Assembly (NCBI GenBank): GCA_051294375.1
Contig: CM119263.1
Coordinates: forward strand, 19,330,625-19,394,624
Length of the DNA: 64,000 nucleotides
Origin: Paraspadella gotoi
Lineage: Eukaryota > Chaetognatha
Direction: 5' to 3'
The notes below the pieces were generated by a model. It was not told the origin of the DNA and did no database searches. It saw only the letters and a program-made list of their open reading frames with translations. This document shows positions 13,142 to 25,138 of the stretch, one piece after another. The translations under genes and the position numbers were made by a program. Each line of letters opens with the position of its first letter. The stretch's first letter is position 1.

Positions 13142-16100
13142 TCAAACTCCTCCGTTGAGCATCTGAAATGAATATAAAATAAAACGAATATAAAGAAACG
13201 AAATGGAATCCATACGATCCAAGAAAGTCGAGCAGCGACTCTCCAATCTCCACCTAACCGCACTACCCCATCGTTCCCCCCGATAGGCGATTGGTGGGTC
13301 CGGAGAAGAGCGGGAGTTTAACCTGGAGGTCTCTCTACGCAAGCTTTCTCAGTGCCCCTCCCCCCCCCCAGAAACCCCCTCACCTCCGCGTCGTCCTCCT
13401 GCGCTTCCAACTCGTCCTCATCCTCCCCGCGAATCTCCGTCTCAGCGAAGATCCTCAACAGGAAGGACCCTTCCTGATCTGGCTTGAAGGCGGACGGCAC
13501 CACCACGTATGGTCCGGGCGGGAGGAGGAACCGCTTAGACGTCTCCCTGTACCCGGGAGATTTATTTATTTTTATTTTATTTTTTTTAAATTTTATTATT
13601 TATTATTTTTAATGAGGACATCTATGCATTTTCATTTGTTGCGTTTATTTATTTATTTATTTATTTATTTATGTATTTATCACATTGTGGCGACGACAAC
13701 GTCAATATTTATTTCATTGGTGATTTTATCATGACGAAAACACTTTTTTTTTTCAATTATCTTATCTTATAAAATTTTTACTTTCCTCTCCACGATTCTC
13801 TACCTGGCGTTTGTAAACGGAACCGTGGCGATCGGCTTTCTCTGGAACCTCTCTTTGGGCAGGGGTTCTCCCGTCCTCAACATTTCCTCGTCCTGCTCTT
13901 CACAGTTGAAGATGGTGACGCCTCGTGAGTAAGTTTGGAACGTGTTGCGTTTCCCTGGAGACGAGGGAGAGTCACTTTGAAGGCTAGCGACTAAGTCAAC
14001 TCTTTTGACAGTGGAAATTACACGGTTTTGGAAATAAGCAGTAAAAATCTTTGGAAGAGAAACAGAGTAAGCAACGGCGAAGTCATAATATTTACTTGTA
14101 TTCTGTATAGTGTTTAGTAAACACTGTTTACTGTCGAAATAAAAAGACATGAAGCGTTTGCGAAAGCGTGGATGATTTTTTTTACAAAAATCCTTAATAA
14201 TATGTATGTATGATTATTTAAAGGGGTGAAGTAATCAATGAAGCCGTTTGAAAAATTAAAGCGAAATTTACTTACCCGGTTCTCCTGCTGTCTCAAAAAA
14301 AAAAATCCAAAATAGAATTAGGCGCAACAAAGTAAGTGTGAGTGTGAGTAATTCATCATCTCATCACGTCAACCCAAGGATGAACACAGATTAAATAATA
14401 AATATAGAAAAAAAAGAGTATTTTTTACACTTTTACATTAGCAATCAAACTACTATCTAATAAAATAAAAATAAATTCGTTTAAATCTTATTTAAAAAAA
14501 TCCCAACTTACCCGGTGTTGTCTCTTTGTGCATAATAGCAATGAGGCAAGAAGCCATGTCGTCGTCGTCCGTTTCAATGTCGGTCAACGTAATCCGGATT
14601 TGAGGATTTGTGTAGAACGAATCTAATGAAATCGCATTGATTTGTACAAAAGCAATTGAAAAGCTGTTTTTGAAGGAGCCTCACATGCCCTGAAACCGGG
14701 ACAAAGTATGTACCTACCTACGTAGTTGCGACATCCGCCGGCGTTGACGCCTTTGGTCCACTTGCCGTGAAACTGCAGCAACTTCCACCCGATGTTATCG
14801 TCGGCGTCGTCGTCCAGACTCTCCGCCCGAAGGTTGCACAGCTACGCGATCAAATGTTTCGGTATTTAGGAAATGTGCAATATGCTTATTAGTGAATCAT
14901 TGCAAGGTTTGGATCTACTTTATCCGTTCATACTTCACTAGTAAATTTTGCACAAATCAAGAAGCAACCGAGTTACAAAATTTTTATAAATAAAAGAATA
15001 GAAAAAATTAAGCAAAAATATAAAAGCCGCCCTAAAAACACACCCCCCAAAAAAATAAATGGTCTAGACTAATGGATCATCGTCAAATTCATTCATTCCG
15101 TTAAATTTTGAAACCTGAATGTCGTCGAAATATTTTTTAAAATCGTCCCAACTCATCCAAAATTCTCCGTCTTGCTCAAGACTGAGTCCCAGTTCCTCCT
15201 TGGACGCCTCGTCCAAAGCGTTCCACTCGTCGGAGCCTGGGAGAGGATTCATATTTCCACAAGATCATAAAGTATTTTACATCAATTAGTTCCCTCAATA
15301 TTAAATAGACGACTCGCCTCGTTTATAAACGATCGACTGCTTAACTTCCTCAGTTTCGTTGGCGCCGAAGCAGAAAGACTCCCCGGCTAATTTGCAGGAG
15401 GCGTAACTGGTGAATCCATGTTCACGGGGCTCGGTCCCTATCTGACCATGGCGGAGGGAGAATTAATTTAAATATATTGGTACATGTAGGATTGGGTTAC
15501 TTGATTCTTTAAATCGGTCTGGTGGATCGATATAATTTATTATTTGGAGTTTTCTTTCTCTTTCGTCGCGATTAGAGATTTAGAGTTTTAAATCAAATTC
15601 GGCAGGGATAATCCAATTTTTACAAAATTGTTTCGACTTTGGTTTCAAATCATTTGCGCTGATGAAGACTTGAAACCAAAGTCGAAACGTGTCCGAATTT
15701 TGAAAAAAACAAAATTAAATTATCATAAAACTTTTCAAATATAATTTATTTTAATTTTTGATTGACTGATTGATTTTTTTTTAATTTAATGTTTATTTGA
15801 TTGTTTTATTGATCGACTGATTTTATTGGATCTACAATCTATTTGTTTTATTGTTTGAAATTTTTTTTTAAATTTCACTACTTCATCAAATTAGTAAAGG
15901 CAACACGACAGTTTTCCATCTCTTCTCACCATGCAACAACCATTTTCGTAAGCAACGAGATTCTCCTGGCAACCCTTGACCATCCTGAAGACCGACTGAA
16001 TATTTTCCCTGAGGACATCGTTGGTGAGAGGGCACCAGCCTTCGGGCGGATCCGCCGCCCGTTCCACCAGCTGGAAGCGACAGTCTGTCAGAGACAGGAT

Positions 16101-19100
16101 TTAAAAACGTAATAGAGAGCATTGCTTTGCATTTTAACTTTAACATGATATCACGTTATCAAAGCTGCTTACCGTCCGACCAAGCCCCGTTCCACTCAAC
16201 TCCTATAGTACAAAAAAAATTATCTAAGAAACGCAGATTTGTTAATTAATCATTTGCAACTTTGTTATCTAAAAAATGACCTCTGGCTCCGTGAGGATTT
16301 CGAATCCGAACTAGTTTGGTGTCATTAATCTAAAAAATAAAAATGCGTTAGTAGTGCTTTTAACTATAAATTAGAAATAACAAAATACCTTATTTTATGT
16401 TCTATGATGAGTTATTAAATGACAATACTTAAATCCTATGCATGAACTGACCACTTTCGCGTCAGTGAGACTGTAGGCGTGTCCGGCGATGAGCCCGCAA
16501 CTCAGAGTCGATTCACCGGATTTTCCTTTGATGGGATTTATGCCACAACTGGTGAGAATTAAAAGCTGATAATGACTATTGACTATTGACTAATGACTAA
16601 TAATGACAATAAATTGTGAAAAAAAAACTTTTCCAATTCCCCTAATCTCTAGCTCTGGCAATAAAGGTCACCGGTCCTCACCCAACCAAAGCTCCTTTCC
16701 CTAGGGCCTGCATTAGCAATGGGTGAAGCTTCGCGTCGTCAGGGAGTTTCTTGAGTTGCCAAGTTTCCGTGACGCCTCCAGTGAAGTCGCGCATAGCGAC
16801 GATGGGTTGGCCGCCTTGTAGGGCGAAAAACGATCCGTGAACCCTTAGCATGGAAAGAGTGAGAAAAAAAAGTAAAATAGAAACTGAATATATTTTATTA
16901 ATGTTTTTATCCATAACGGGCATTACGGATTTGTTAGAACAGCCAAAAACTTCTTAAACCTAATTCTGTTAAAATAACTTAAACGGCGTCAAACTCAGAT
17001 GTTCATTTGAAAGGCGAATTTGTTAAAAAGGTCCAAAGAGGGCCCATGCCATGGCTGCATCAAAGATTAAAGATAAGATGAAAAACTGACTCATAGAGCT
17101 TCTATACTGAGTAAACTTTGAACAGGGAATTGGCCATAAAGGTTTATTTAGTTTATGAAGCGTTTGGTACTGACGCATTCGTTTGTAAAAATGTACTGTA
17201 ACCGAAGCGATGTTCTTTTTTTCTTCTTCAACGATTCTCTTTTCGGAATCTTCGAGTTCCTCATTATTAAAAGAATCTGTTTTTATAAAGTAGAAAATTT
17301 GAAACGTTTAAATTTCGTTATCTTTTTAAATAATGTTTACATTTTAGATAACTCTATGTTTCATACATTTTAAACTCCTCCCAGGCGATGGATCGCGTCA
17401 CTCCTTCGTGCCTCATCATCACCACTGTGTCCCTCGTCGTCTTCTACTGCCTTCTCTTCGGCATCGATCCCCGCCGATTCCTTCGCCGATCAAAGGAGTT
17501 GACGTTGAAGGATCTCAAGTCCGAAAACGCTCTCAGACTTAGAGAGGCGCGAGTCTGGCTCGAGGATTTCCAAGAAAAGAGTCGATCGGAAAGTAGCATC
17601 CATCCTCATAATTTAAAAGGCCTTCGCAAACCTCTCCCCCAAACCCCAACCTCTTTGAATCACCGCCCGTCTATAGAAATAGTCGTAGTAACAACGCCCC
17701 GCCGCGGAGATTTTTTCACGCTGACGCAAACGGCGGCGACAATGGGGCGTCTCTCGCGTCTACAGCATAACTTCGACGTCGTCGTCGTGGTTTGTGACGT
17801 CGCGTCCGGGGTCCACGAGGAGGCAGACAGTCTTGCCGACGCGTTTACTATCTGGAAGAAGCCGGGCCAGGTAAGCCTTCTTTTTTTATCATTTCTTTTT
17901 CAACGATGTCAACTCCTACCTCTAGAATTCCTCTAATTTCCTCGCAGCCCAAAGATTTCGAACTAAACATCTTCGAAAAGGAAAAACGCGACTACGTGTT
18001 TTGCCTCAACTCGACGAGACATTCCGATTTCGTTCTGATGCTAGAAGACGACGCCGTCGCTCACGACGACTTCTTCCCCGTTCTCGCTAACGTCCTCTCG
18101 CGGACGAAGCGTTATCCCGAGATCTCCTCGGCCCTCTACCTCAAACTCCACCATCCCGAGAGCCTGCTGGGATGGCTCAACCCAGAACCCGCCAGGCTGC
18201 TGGAGTGGGTGATCCTATCCTTTGTCGGAACGACTGCGACCCTGTGGACGATGGAGAAATTGGTCCGAAATGGAAAAAGGACCACTTCTGGACGCCTGCG
18301 CAACTGGACGCGTCTTTTTCTCGCGTTCCTCGTCCTGCTGGAGCTCGTGGGCCGAAAAAACTTGATCCGGGTCAAACGGCTCCACCCGAGCCTCTACGGA
18401 GTCTTCCCCGCCCCGGATTGCTGCACTCAGGCCAACCTATTCCCCAGAAAAACGGTGGAATTGGTCGTCGAAACTCTCGACGTTGAGGAGTGCAACCGTA
18501 CCTATGCCAAGGACGCCGCATTAGACGCGCTGAAGCGGCGCCACCCCGTGGGAGCGTTTTCGGTGGAACCGAATCTCGTGAAACACATTGGACTTTACTC
18601 TACGTTAAGAAAATCACCGACCGTTAATCCGCTGAGCTTGTGAATGAATATAATGAAATTGGATGGAAGGAAAATGAAGCAAAGAGGCAGCGTGAACTCG
18701 GGAAGAATGGAAGAAGGAATAAAAAGGCGAAGAAAATAAGCGAGAGAAGAAATGCGGAAATGATGGCAGTAAATGAATCGTAATGAGAGATGAGATATTT
18801 ATGCCTTATTGTCTCGTACTTATTTTGTTTATATTATTTCATTCTAATATACAACAGCGCTTAATTATACTTTTTGGTATAGTTAATCACAGATATTTAA
18901 GTAGATTAGGTAATAGGTAAGTATTATAAGTAAATAAGCTTACTTTGCATAAGCTTTCTCAAAGAGAGCCGGCCAAAACTCGTTCTTTGATGAGCCCTGG
19001 CTATGAAGAAAGACCAATTCGCCTTTGTTGGTTGGAAGGAAATCGTCGATGCAAACCTCCACCCAATCACCGTAACGCCAAAAACGAAATCTGATTGGTC

Positions 19101-21019
19101 AAAGATGATTCGATTGACTGGTGGGATTTTTAAAAACCCAGGATTCTCAAAAATATATATAAAAAAAATTTTATTCTTAGGAATAGGACTTAGTTAACGA
19201 GCGACATATTAGTTGTACCAATATCATAAACGATTAACCTATACTAAAAATTGAATTATTGATAATGATTGATTTAAAAATGATTTGATCGCTGCTTGCC
19301 TGAAAACTCCGCAGTATTCGTCCTCGGTGGAGAATCCTTGCTGAGGATCCACCACTTTGTCAAAGAGTTTGTCGTTTTCGCAAAGTGCGGCGATTCCCGC
19401 CATCAGCCAGCAGTTTCCCATTCGTCCCTGCGCGGACGAAGTAACCGTTAGTCAATAGCCAATAATCACGTTGGAGTCATGGACCGAGTTGGATTGAGAG
19501 TAACTCACCTGATTGATGTCATGACGACTTGCGCCATCTACAACGAATTCAGGATGACGAAGATTTTCGGGAAAATTGGCTACGATTTCCTGATAAGGAA
19601 CATTTATTTTCTTTACACTTTTCGTTTCTATTCTGGTTATTTTGGAAATTTAATTATAATTAATAATTAAATTTTAATAGAGATAATTTAATTATTTACC
19701 ATTTTATTTTTCCCTTCGTCCGCTTTGTCACTCCTATCTTTTATACTAGTTATGCGTGTATAACTGTATATATACACTTTTTTTTCTTATTTTAATTGAT
19801 TGAATTTCATTTTAATTTTGAGTCGCCATGTTTTACGAAAAATTTTCTTTTTAATTTTCCTCCGCTTATCCATAAATCTTGCGCATTTTTTTACCTTCAT
19901 ATTATTCTTATTTGATTTGTAACCGTATACAATCGCGTTCAATAACAATCAAGTTCTATAGAAAAATAATTTTCAGCTAACTCACCGGTTTGTAAGTGTT
20001 AAAAAACTGTACATACATAGCATATCATCGCTGGAGATCAAACCACCTCGGAACCAAAAACGGATCGGAGACCGGGGCAAATAAGAAAATGAAGTTTAAT
20101 TATTTCGGCCAAACCGCTAATCATCCAAATTCAGTCGGCTTGCGAAGCGGTTTAGCAGGAAATATAATCATTGATAAAACCTGTTTTATAACTCAGTAGG
20201 TTAAAGAGGAGGTTAAGAGGAGGTTAAGGAGGTTAAAGATCTTTACATACGCCCTTTCATTAACCAATAATCGTAATGTTCACTAATCCATTTTGTTTAT
20301 ACCTAACCAAAGAGCAACATACCCCAAAGCAAATCGCACATGTAAAGAAGCTAAAAGTATGAATTTTTTTTGCCCTTCGCTTTCTCATTTTATTTTCAAG
20401 TCATTCGATAAGACTGTTCAGTGTTCACTGTTCAGTGTTCAGTCCATCAGCGCCGTGACAGAGCATTAGCCGCATTCGATTCACTTTTATGTAATGTCAA
20501 TTGTCCGCGACAATACTTTCACATCATCGCTTATCTCACTTGCGGTCGCATCCATTTGATTTCGCATCCGAAGTCGGACCCGATGCTTTTCTCGTTGGCG
20601 GGAAATTCCAAGTCTTCGAACAAGGTCCCATTTGTGAAATGTTCCGACTAAAATACATAATGGGGTTAATGAATATCAAAAATATATAGAATAGTTGAAA
20701 AGTAATATACTAAATTACATTGTGTAAATCCTTTCTTTCGTTTTGTTTGTGATTTAGAGAGAGTTTGATTTTAGTTTTTGAACAACGATTTTATTAGTAT
20801 CAATGAAAATGTTTCGACTTTGATGCAAGTCTTCATCAGCCAAATTACATTAACATAGTAACATAAAACCGGTAAGGATGAAAATTATTGGAAACAACAA
20901 TGGCTGTCAGGAAGTTTTAGCTAAATCAACAATGTTTGAAACCCTTATTAAACATAACTTACCGTAATCTGATCATAAATTTGACTCTTACAGTACGGAA
21001 TCGGTTTGGCCGACGTCAT
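13142..21019 (-). CDS. Calpain cysteine protease lacking the C-terminal EF-hand domain
   Basis: Eighteen exons (minus): 20963-21019, 20540-20647, 19509-19589, 19300-19427, 18944-19090, 16682-16843, 16452-16548, 16281-16329, 16173-16202, 15930-16084, 15318-15441, 15115-15236, 14718-14841, 14512-14622, 14276-14287, 13804-13954, 13384-13546, 13142-13162; 613 residues. Landmarks are [20 protein letters not shown], catalytic Cys in [14 protein letters not shown], catalytic His in AGHAYSL, catalytic Asn in RIRNPHG (usually NPWG), [11 protein letters not shown], then domain III ([47 protein letters not shown]). The protein stops six residues after domain III with no penta-EF-hand. Family knowledge: Ca-dependent intracellular proteolysis. 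Exons 10 and 11 form a 93-codon insert in the core. Exon 15 is a 9/12-nt micro-exon with a CAGCAG acceptor and is the least certain exon. A PGAP4-like gene is nested in the fifth intron. Confidence 0.92.
15318..16084 (-). CDS. Two-exon, 93-codon cassette inside the calpain catalytic core
   Basis: Exons 15930-16084 and 15318-15441 (279 nt together) enter and leave in phase 1. They encode a Cys-rich stretch with [44 protein letters not shown] and SFCFGANET, which has no counterpart in the standard calpain fold that I recognise. If both are skipped, exon 9 (ending NGAWSD plus one base) joins exon 12 to rebuild the canonical WSDGSDEW sequence. The downstream donor is GC type (GAG then GCGAGT). 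The cassette could be constitutive, alternatively spliced, or a lineage-specific insertion. It was inferred from splice signals and phase only. Confidence 0.65.
15630..15688. repeat. 19-bp perfect inverted repeat with hammerhead-like core
   Basis: Arms 15630-15648 and 15670-15688 are perfect reverse complements separated by 21 nt. On the + strand, 15659-15688 reads CTGATGA, A, GACTT, a 7-nt loop, AAGTC, GAAAC. The same core with covarying stem bases occurs at four other sites in this window. It lies in a calpain intron. Confidence 0.75.
17388..18643 (+). CDS. PGAP4: PGAP4/TMEM246-like GPI-glycan glycosyltransferase, nested in calpain
   Basis: Two exons, 17388-17870 and 17948-18643, in phase, give 392 residues; vertebrate PGAP4 is about 400. 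An N-terminal membrane anchor ([17 protein letters not shown]) is followed by a GT-A-type core: [14 protein letters not shown], then VLMLEDDAV with the acidic metal-binding EDD motif. Two closely spaced hydrophobic stretches follow ([17 protein letters not shown] and [13 protein letters not shown]), matching the tandem transmembrane insertion that marks PGAP4. Late conserved parts are [13 protein letters not shown] and the closing [13 protein letters not shown]. Family knowledge: PGAP4 adds GalNAc to the first mannose of GPI anchors in the Golgi. An acceptor (CCTCCCAG) lies 6 nt upstream of the start codon, suggesting a spliced leader exon. The gene lies in the calpain intron 16844-18943 on the opposite strand. 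Confidence 0.9.
20811..20839 (-). repeat. Solo copy of the CTGATGA/GAAAC structured repeat
   Basis: On the minus strand it reads CTGATGA, A, GACTT, GCATCA loop, AAGTC, GAAAC. The adjoining sequence includes ACAACGATTTTATTAGTA, similar to the flanks of the 32.2-kb and 39.9-kb elements, so it is probably a truncated member of the same mobile family. It lies in the first calpain intron. Confidence 0.65.
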
Positions 21020-22299
21020 TTTATCTGCCGAGTATGATGGAGGTTAAGTCGAATCCAGTTTGCGCTCTAGGGACAAAAACGAACGCAGCAGATCTGCGAC
21101 GAGGAGACGAGAGATTAAACGGCTTTGGCATAACTAAGAGTAAGACCAACCGAGTAAAAACTCGTTTTGATCCGACCTGTTTTTGGAGAGAGGGAAAAGG
21201 AGAAAAAAGGTAAGGGAGAGAGCAAATGACGTAAAAAAAAAAGGAAAAAAAAGAAAAGATCGCGAAGACCAACGTCAAGAGAAAAGCCTTAAGTATCGAT
21301 CGTTTTAGGAAGTAAACACCGAAGCCGGAACCAATATTGCAACTTTCAAAAAAAAGGGGACCAGATCACGACTAACAGATTGTTGTCAAATATTTGCTTC
21401 TTTTAATACTGATAATAAAAGGGGTTTTCAAAGATTTCGACCGAGTTTTATGATTCAGAACGTATTCTTGATCTCCAGCCTGGGTAATTTTAATTGAATA
21501 ATTGTACTGAGAGAGAATGTGGTAAATTTAAGGTGACAGGTTTTGGTAGAGAGAGAGGATGAGTAGTATTTTTTATGGTACTTTTCACTTAGAACAGTAC
21601 TTTTAGAATAACTGGTTTTTTTTTTCTGTTTCACTTCTCGGAATGCGGATTTAAGACCAGTTGAGATAAAAAATCTACATCAGGATTACCATTTCTTTTG
21701 TCCCCGGATGCGGCACAAAAAAAAAAACACGAAAAAAGGGACCTCAGAAGGGAAGCTTTTCGTACTGAGACCATATCATAACCTATTACCTAATACTATT
21801 AACGATAAGTCCAATAAAGATGGTAGTGTGGCAACAACAACAACAACACGTGACCTTATCAAATCAAGAACCCTGACCGAAATTACTCCTCACTCAATCG
21901 CTGACGGTCACCACGGTCATCAGTGACTCTCTCCCGGTTGTCCTCAGCCGTTTCCTTGTAAAGTTATTGTTTACGGTTTTAGACTTATCATTTTCACTTG
22001 TTTATTTTTGTATTTGTTGTTGGAGAATAAACTCATTCTATCTGAACCTCGTCCCGTTTACTTGTCACAGTAGGACATTTGTAATTCGATGGAAGGAAAC
22101 CGATGCTTAATTGAAATGTAACACATATTCTTTCTCCCAACGAAATTGCGCAAACAGCGAACAGAAAACCAGTGTCATACAACAGATCTTTACTCACCTC
22201 GATTGCTTTTCTTCCTTCACCCACTTTTTTTTTTATTTTCTTTTATTTTTTCCATATTTATTTCTTTTTCTCTTTTCTTGTACTAGCCCACATTCGAAA
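21020..22299. other. Divergent intergenic region, calpain and membrane-protein pair
   Basis: It separates the calpain start (minus) from the first membrane-protein paralogue (plus). The sequence is AT-rich with poly-A and poly-T runs and a short AAC repeat near 21830-21848. Core promoters of both genes should lie here, but no specific element could be assigned. Confidence 0.5.
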
Positions 22300-23439
22300 A
22301 TGTTAATCCCTGGTATGGGCCTTCCCGTCATTTGGGAACAAACGAACGTCCTGATAATCGCCTGTCGAGGTTTCGAGTTCGCGCCCCTCGTATCGACGAT
22401 ACTCGTTGTTTTCAGGTGACCCTCACGGTGAAGATGTTGAGTTAAATCAAATAATATTTAATAATCAATGTGATTCGAGAGTTAGTTAAAAATTTTGAAT
22501 TAAAATAGCACGTTCGTCATTAATACTTTACTCAAATCAATGAAATAAATATGTAAAATGGATAACTTAAACTTGGCATTCATGATTGTAAAGCCAAAAA
22601 CCAACTATAATCTATTATTCTCAGACTTAGTCAGTTGGCGAGAGACATTCACAAGTTCCCCTTCGATCGGTGGTCGGTGCAAACGATCATGAGGGTAGGA
22701 GTTTCCTCGAATCGTGATTCCTAGTAACCTTATTCAAAAAAATAAATAAAACCGACGCAGGTGGGCTTCGTACTCATATGCATTCCCGCCTACTTCATGA
22801 TGATGTATCGTCAGATGCACCTGTGGATCTCTTTCGGCGACTTTTGTCCGCACACAACGCGATACTACTTCCTCCCTCTATATTCGCTCGCCGTCGCCTT
22901 TTTTCTTCACACGTACCCGCTAGAAAGATTTGTGCCGGAAATGTTCGGTCAGTTGATATAGTGTAGTTAAATAGCCGCATGTTTTGTTTTTTTTTTAAAT
23001 TTTAATTTCCCACTGCGCCCAAGGCGTTCCAACGACGCTCCCCTGTACCGCCCCATGGAAACGCGAGCTGATGCGAATGAGGGCCATCCAAGAGATGAAC
23101 GACAACGCATTAGTCAACGGGGCGGACGGAGACAAAGACAGACCGGACGGGGACAAGGGTAACTCGGGAGCAAACAACAACAACAACGCTATTCCACAGG
23201 ACAACGGTACCGGTGATTACATCCGAGGCAGCAACCACACCTTCAATGTAAATCGCTATTATGGAGTTAGGAAGGTTCCATCTAACTTGAAGCATAACAG
23301 GTATAAAGTTTGTGTAAAGCTTGTGGAAACGTTATTCAAATATTATGACTGGTCTTACTTCTCCAGGATGTCCAGAAGAGGCTACAGAGTTTGCAGCAGC
23401 CGATTCGACTATTACGATCTTCCAATCCCTGCTTATTAA
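22300..23439 (+). CDS. Three-helix membrane protein of unknown function, paralogue A
   Basis: Five exons: 22300-22415, 22625-22694, 22761-22947, 23024-23300, 23367-23439; 240 residues. I do not recognise the family. Exon 1 holds a hydrophobic segment around NVLIIACRGFEFAPLVSTIL, exon 3 two more (GFVLICIPAYFMMMYRQM and YYFLPLYSLAVAFFLHTYPL). The stretch after them (FGVPTTLPCTAPWKRELM) is conserved with the neighbour. The C-terminal part is hydrophilic and low-complexity with an Asn run, ending in SRFDYYDLPIPAY. No signal peptide precedes the first helix. An acceptor-like TACTAG lies about 15 nt upstream of the start, so an upstream exon cannot be excluded. Exon sizes and phases of the first three exons match paralogue B exactly, showing a tandem gene duplication. 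Confidence 0.75.
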
Positions 23440-23943
23440 AATAAAATCAGACAGTGGTTGAAAATTTTTTGGGAATAAGAATAAGAATTGCATTCAAATC
23501 TACTGATGAGATTGTTGCACCATAAATGATTATGAAATGAATGAAGTGTGAAGTAATAATGGTTCTTCCATCGCTAAAAAGATTTTGAATTATGAAATTA
23601 TATAAGACGTGTTTTTTATTAAATTTTCGTTACGTAAATAGGCTTAACGTTTGTCTAGTTTTGGTAAAATCAAGTCCTATTCTTGAACTCTCACGTCATA
23701 TTCTACCAACGAAATATACGAATATAATATTCGATATTTGAAGTGAATGGTTGTATGGCTTCAAGTTTATGAATATAACTAATAACCGAAGTTAATGGTG
23801 GAAAATACTGGTAGGAAAAGCGCTTACGCGACTTTTCTTCTCCTACCAACCCTTCTGTTTTTTTATTTCTTTTTTTTTTGTTTGTTTTTTTTTCTTCTTT
23901 TTTTTTTCTTTTTTTTGGGGGGGCCAAACCGACGAGGACGAAG

Positions 23944-25138
23944 ATGATTATCCCAGGATTGTCCCTTCCCGTTATGCTGAGGGAGACCAACATCCTCATC
24001 ATCGCCTGCCGAGGTTTCGAGTTCGCGCCTCTCGTCTCCACGATTCTCGTCGTTTTCAGGTCAAGGATGTCGTCTGCTTATGGTCCAAATCAAGGTGGCT
24101 TATCACATTTCATGGTCTCATGGTTTCATGGTCTCATTTTTTTGTGGAATTGAGATGCAGTTTTTACCTGGATTATATGATTTAATATATAACAAAGTAT
24201 AATAATAATTGTGAACATGATAATAAATATTATCGAAAACAAAGTGAAAGTGCTAATGAAGTACTTGAGAATCTTTTCTTCAAACAACAGACTGAGCCAG
24301 TTGGCGAGAGATATCCACAAGTTTCCGGTTGATAGATGGTCCATTCAAACGGTCATGAGGGTAAAACAATTTTTAACATTTTCATTGAGTACTTAATTCC
24401 AGAGAGCTCACGAATTGCTCACAATCCTGCAGGTGGGATTCGTTCTCATCTGCATTCCCATCTACTTTTTCATGATGTACCGACAAATGCATCTTCTCAT
24501 CTCCCTGAGCGACATCTGCGTTCATACAACGCGCTATTACTTCTTGCCACTGTACTCTCTCGGCATCGCCTTCTTTCTGCACACTTATCCGTTGGAGAGA
24601 TACGTTCCGGAAATGTTCGGTGAGATTCGCCCAGAAAACCTTAAAGAGTTTTTGAAAATATCTTAAGACCCCAATTGGAGGGTTTTCTTGACGACTATCT
24701 CGGGCTTTGCTCCCCACGCAGGCGTTCCTACAACTCTCCCTTGCACTGCACCTCACAAGAGGGAGTTGATGCGGCTTATGGCAATCAAAGCAGAGGACAA
24801 CGAAAACGCCGCCGAGGATGACGACGACGACAACAACAACGCTGCCGCCGGAGATTTCAATAGAAACAACAACAGAACGTACACAATCAACGGCATGTAC
24901 AGAATTCGATCGAGAAACATTCCGACGAAAAGGTAAAGCTAATATCTTAGCAATCGGCTCTTGAGAATAAAGTAAAGTAAAGTAAAGTAAAGTAAAGTAA
25001 AGTAAAGTAAATAAAGTAAAGCCATTTCTTAGCAATCGGCTCTTGAGAAATGATAGTTAAAAAAAAATATTTTTTTGTTCAAATAGGTCGAATAGGAAAT
25101 ACATCGTTAATGGGGCCAGTATCGAGGAATACAGTTGA
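23944..25138 (+). CDS. Three-helix membrane protein of unknown function, paralogue B
   Basis: Five exons: 23944-24059, 24291-24360, 24433-24619, 24722-24932, 25087-25138; 211 residues. It is a tandem paralogue of the preceding gene: exons 1-3 are identical in length (116, 70, 187 nt) and phase. The peptides TNILIIACRGFEFAPL, LSQLARDIHKFP, GFVLICIPIYFFMMYRQM and FGVPTTLPCTAP correspond closely. The hydrophilic tail diverged, keeping an acidic Asp/Asn run (DDDDNNN), and ends in YIVNGASIEEYS. The fourth intron holds a pentanucleotide microsatellite flanked by a direct repeat. Function is unknown; three predicted membrane segments suggest an integral membrane protein. Confidence 0.75.
24947..25050. 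repeat. (AAAGT)n microsatellite flanked by a 22-bp direct repeat
   Basis: About ten AAAGT units (24969-25020) are bracketed by two copies of CTTAGCAATCGGCTCTTGAG, at about 24949-24968 and 25029-25048. It lies in the last intron of paralogue B. Confidence 0.9.

Noticed and set aside
20039-20086. Possible calpain exon on the minus strand ([14 protein letters not shown])
   Set aside because: It superficially resembles the DPxFxV...FDIxQ region, but a stop follows, splice sites do not fit, and the true exon is 19509-19589.
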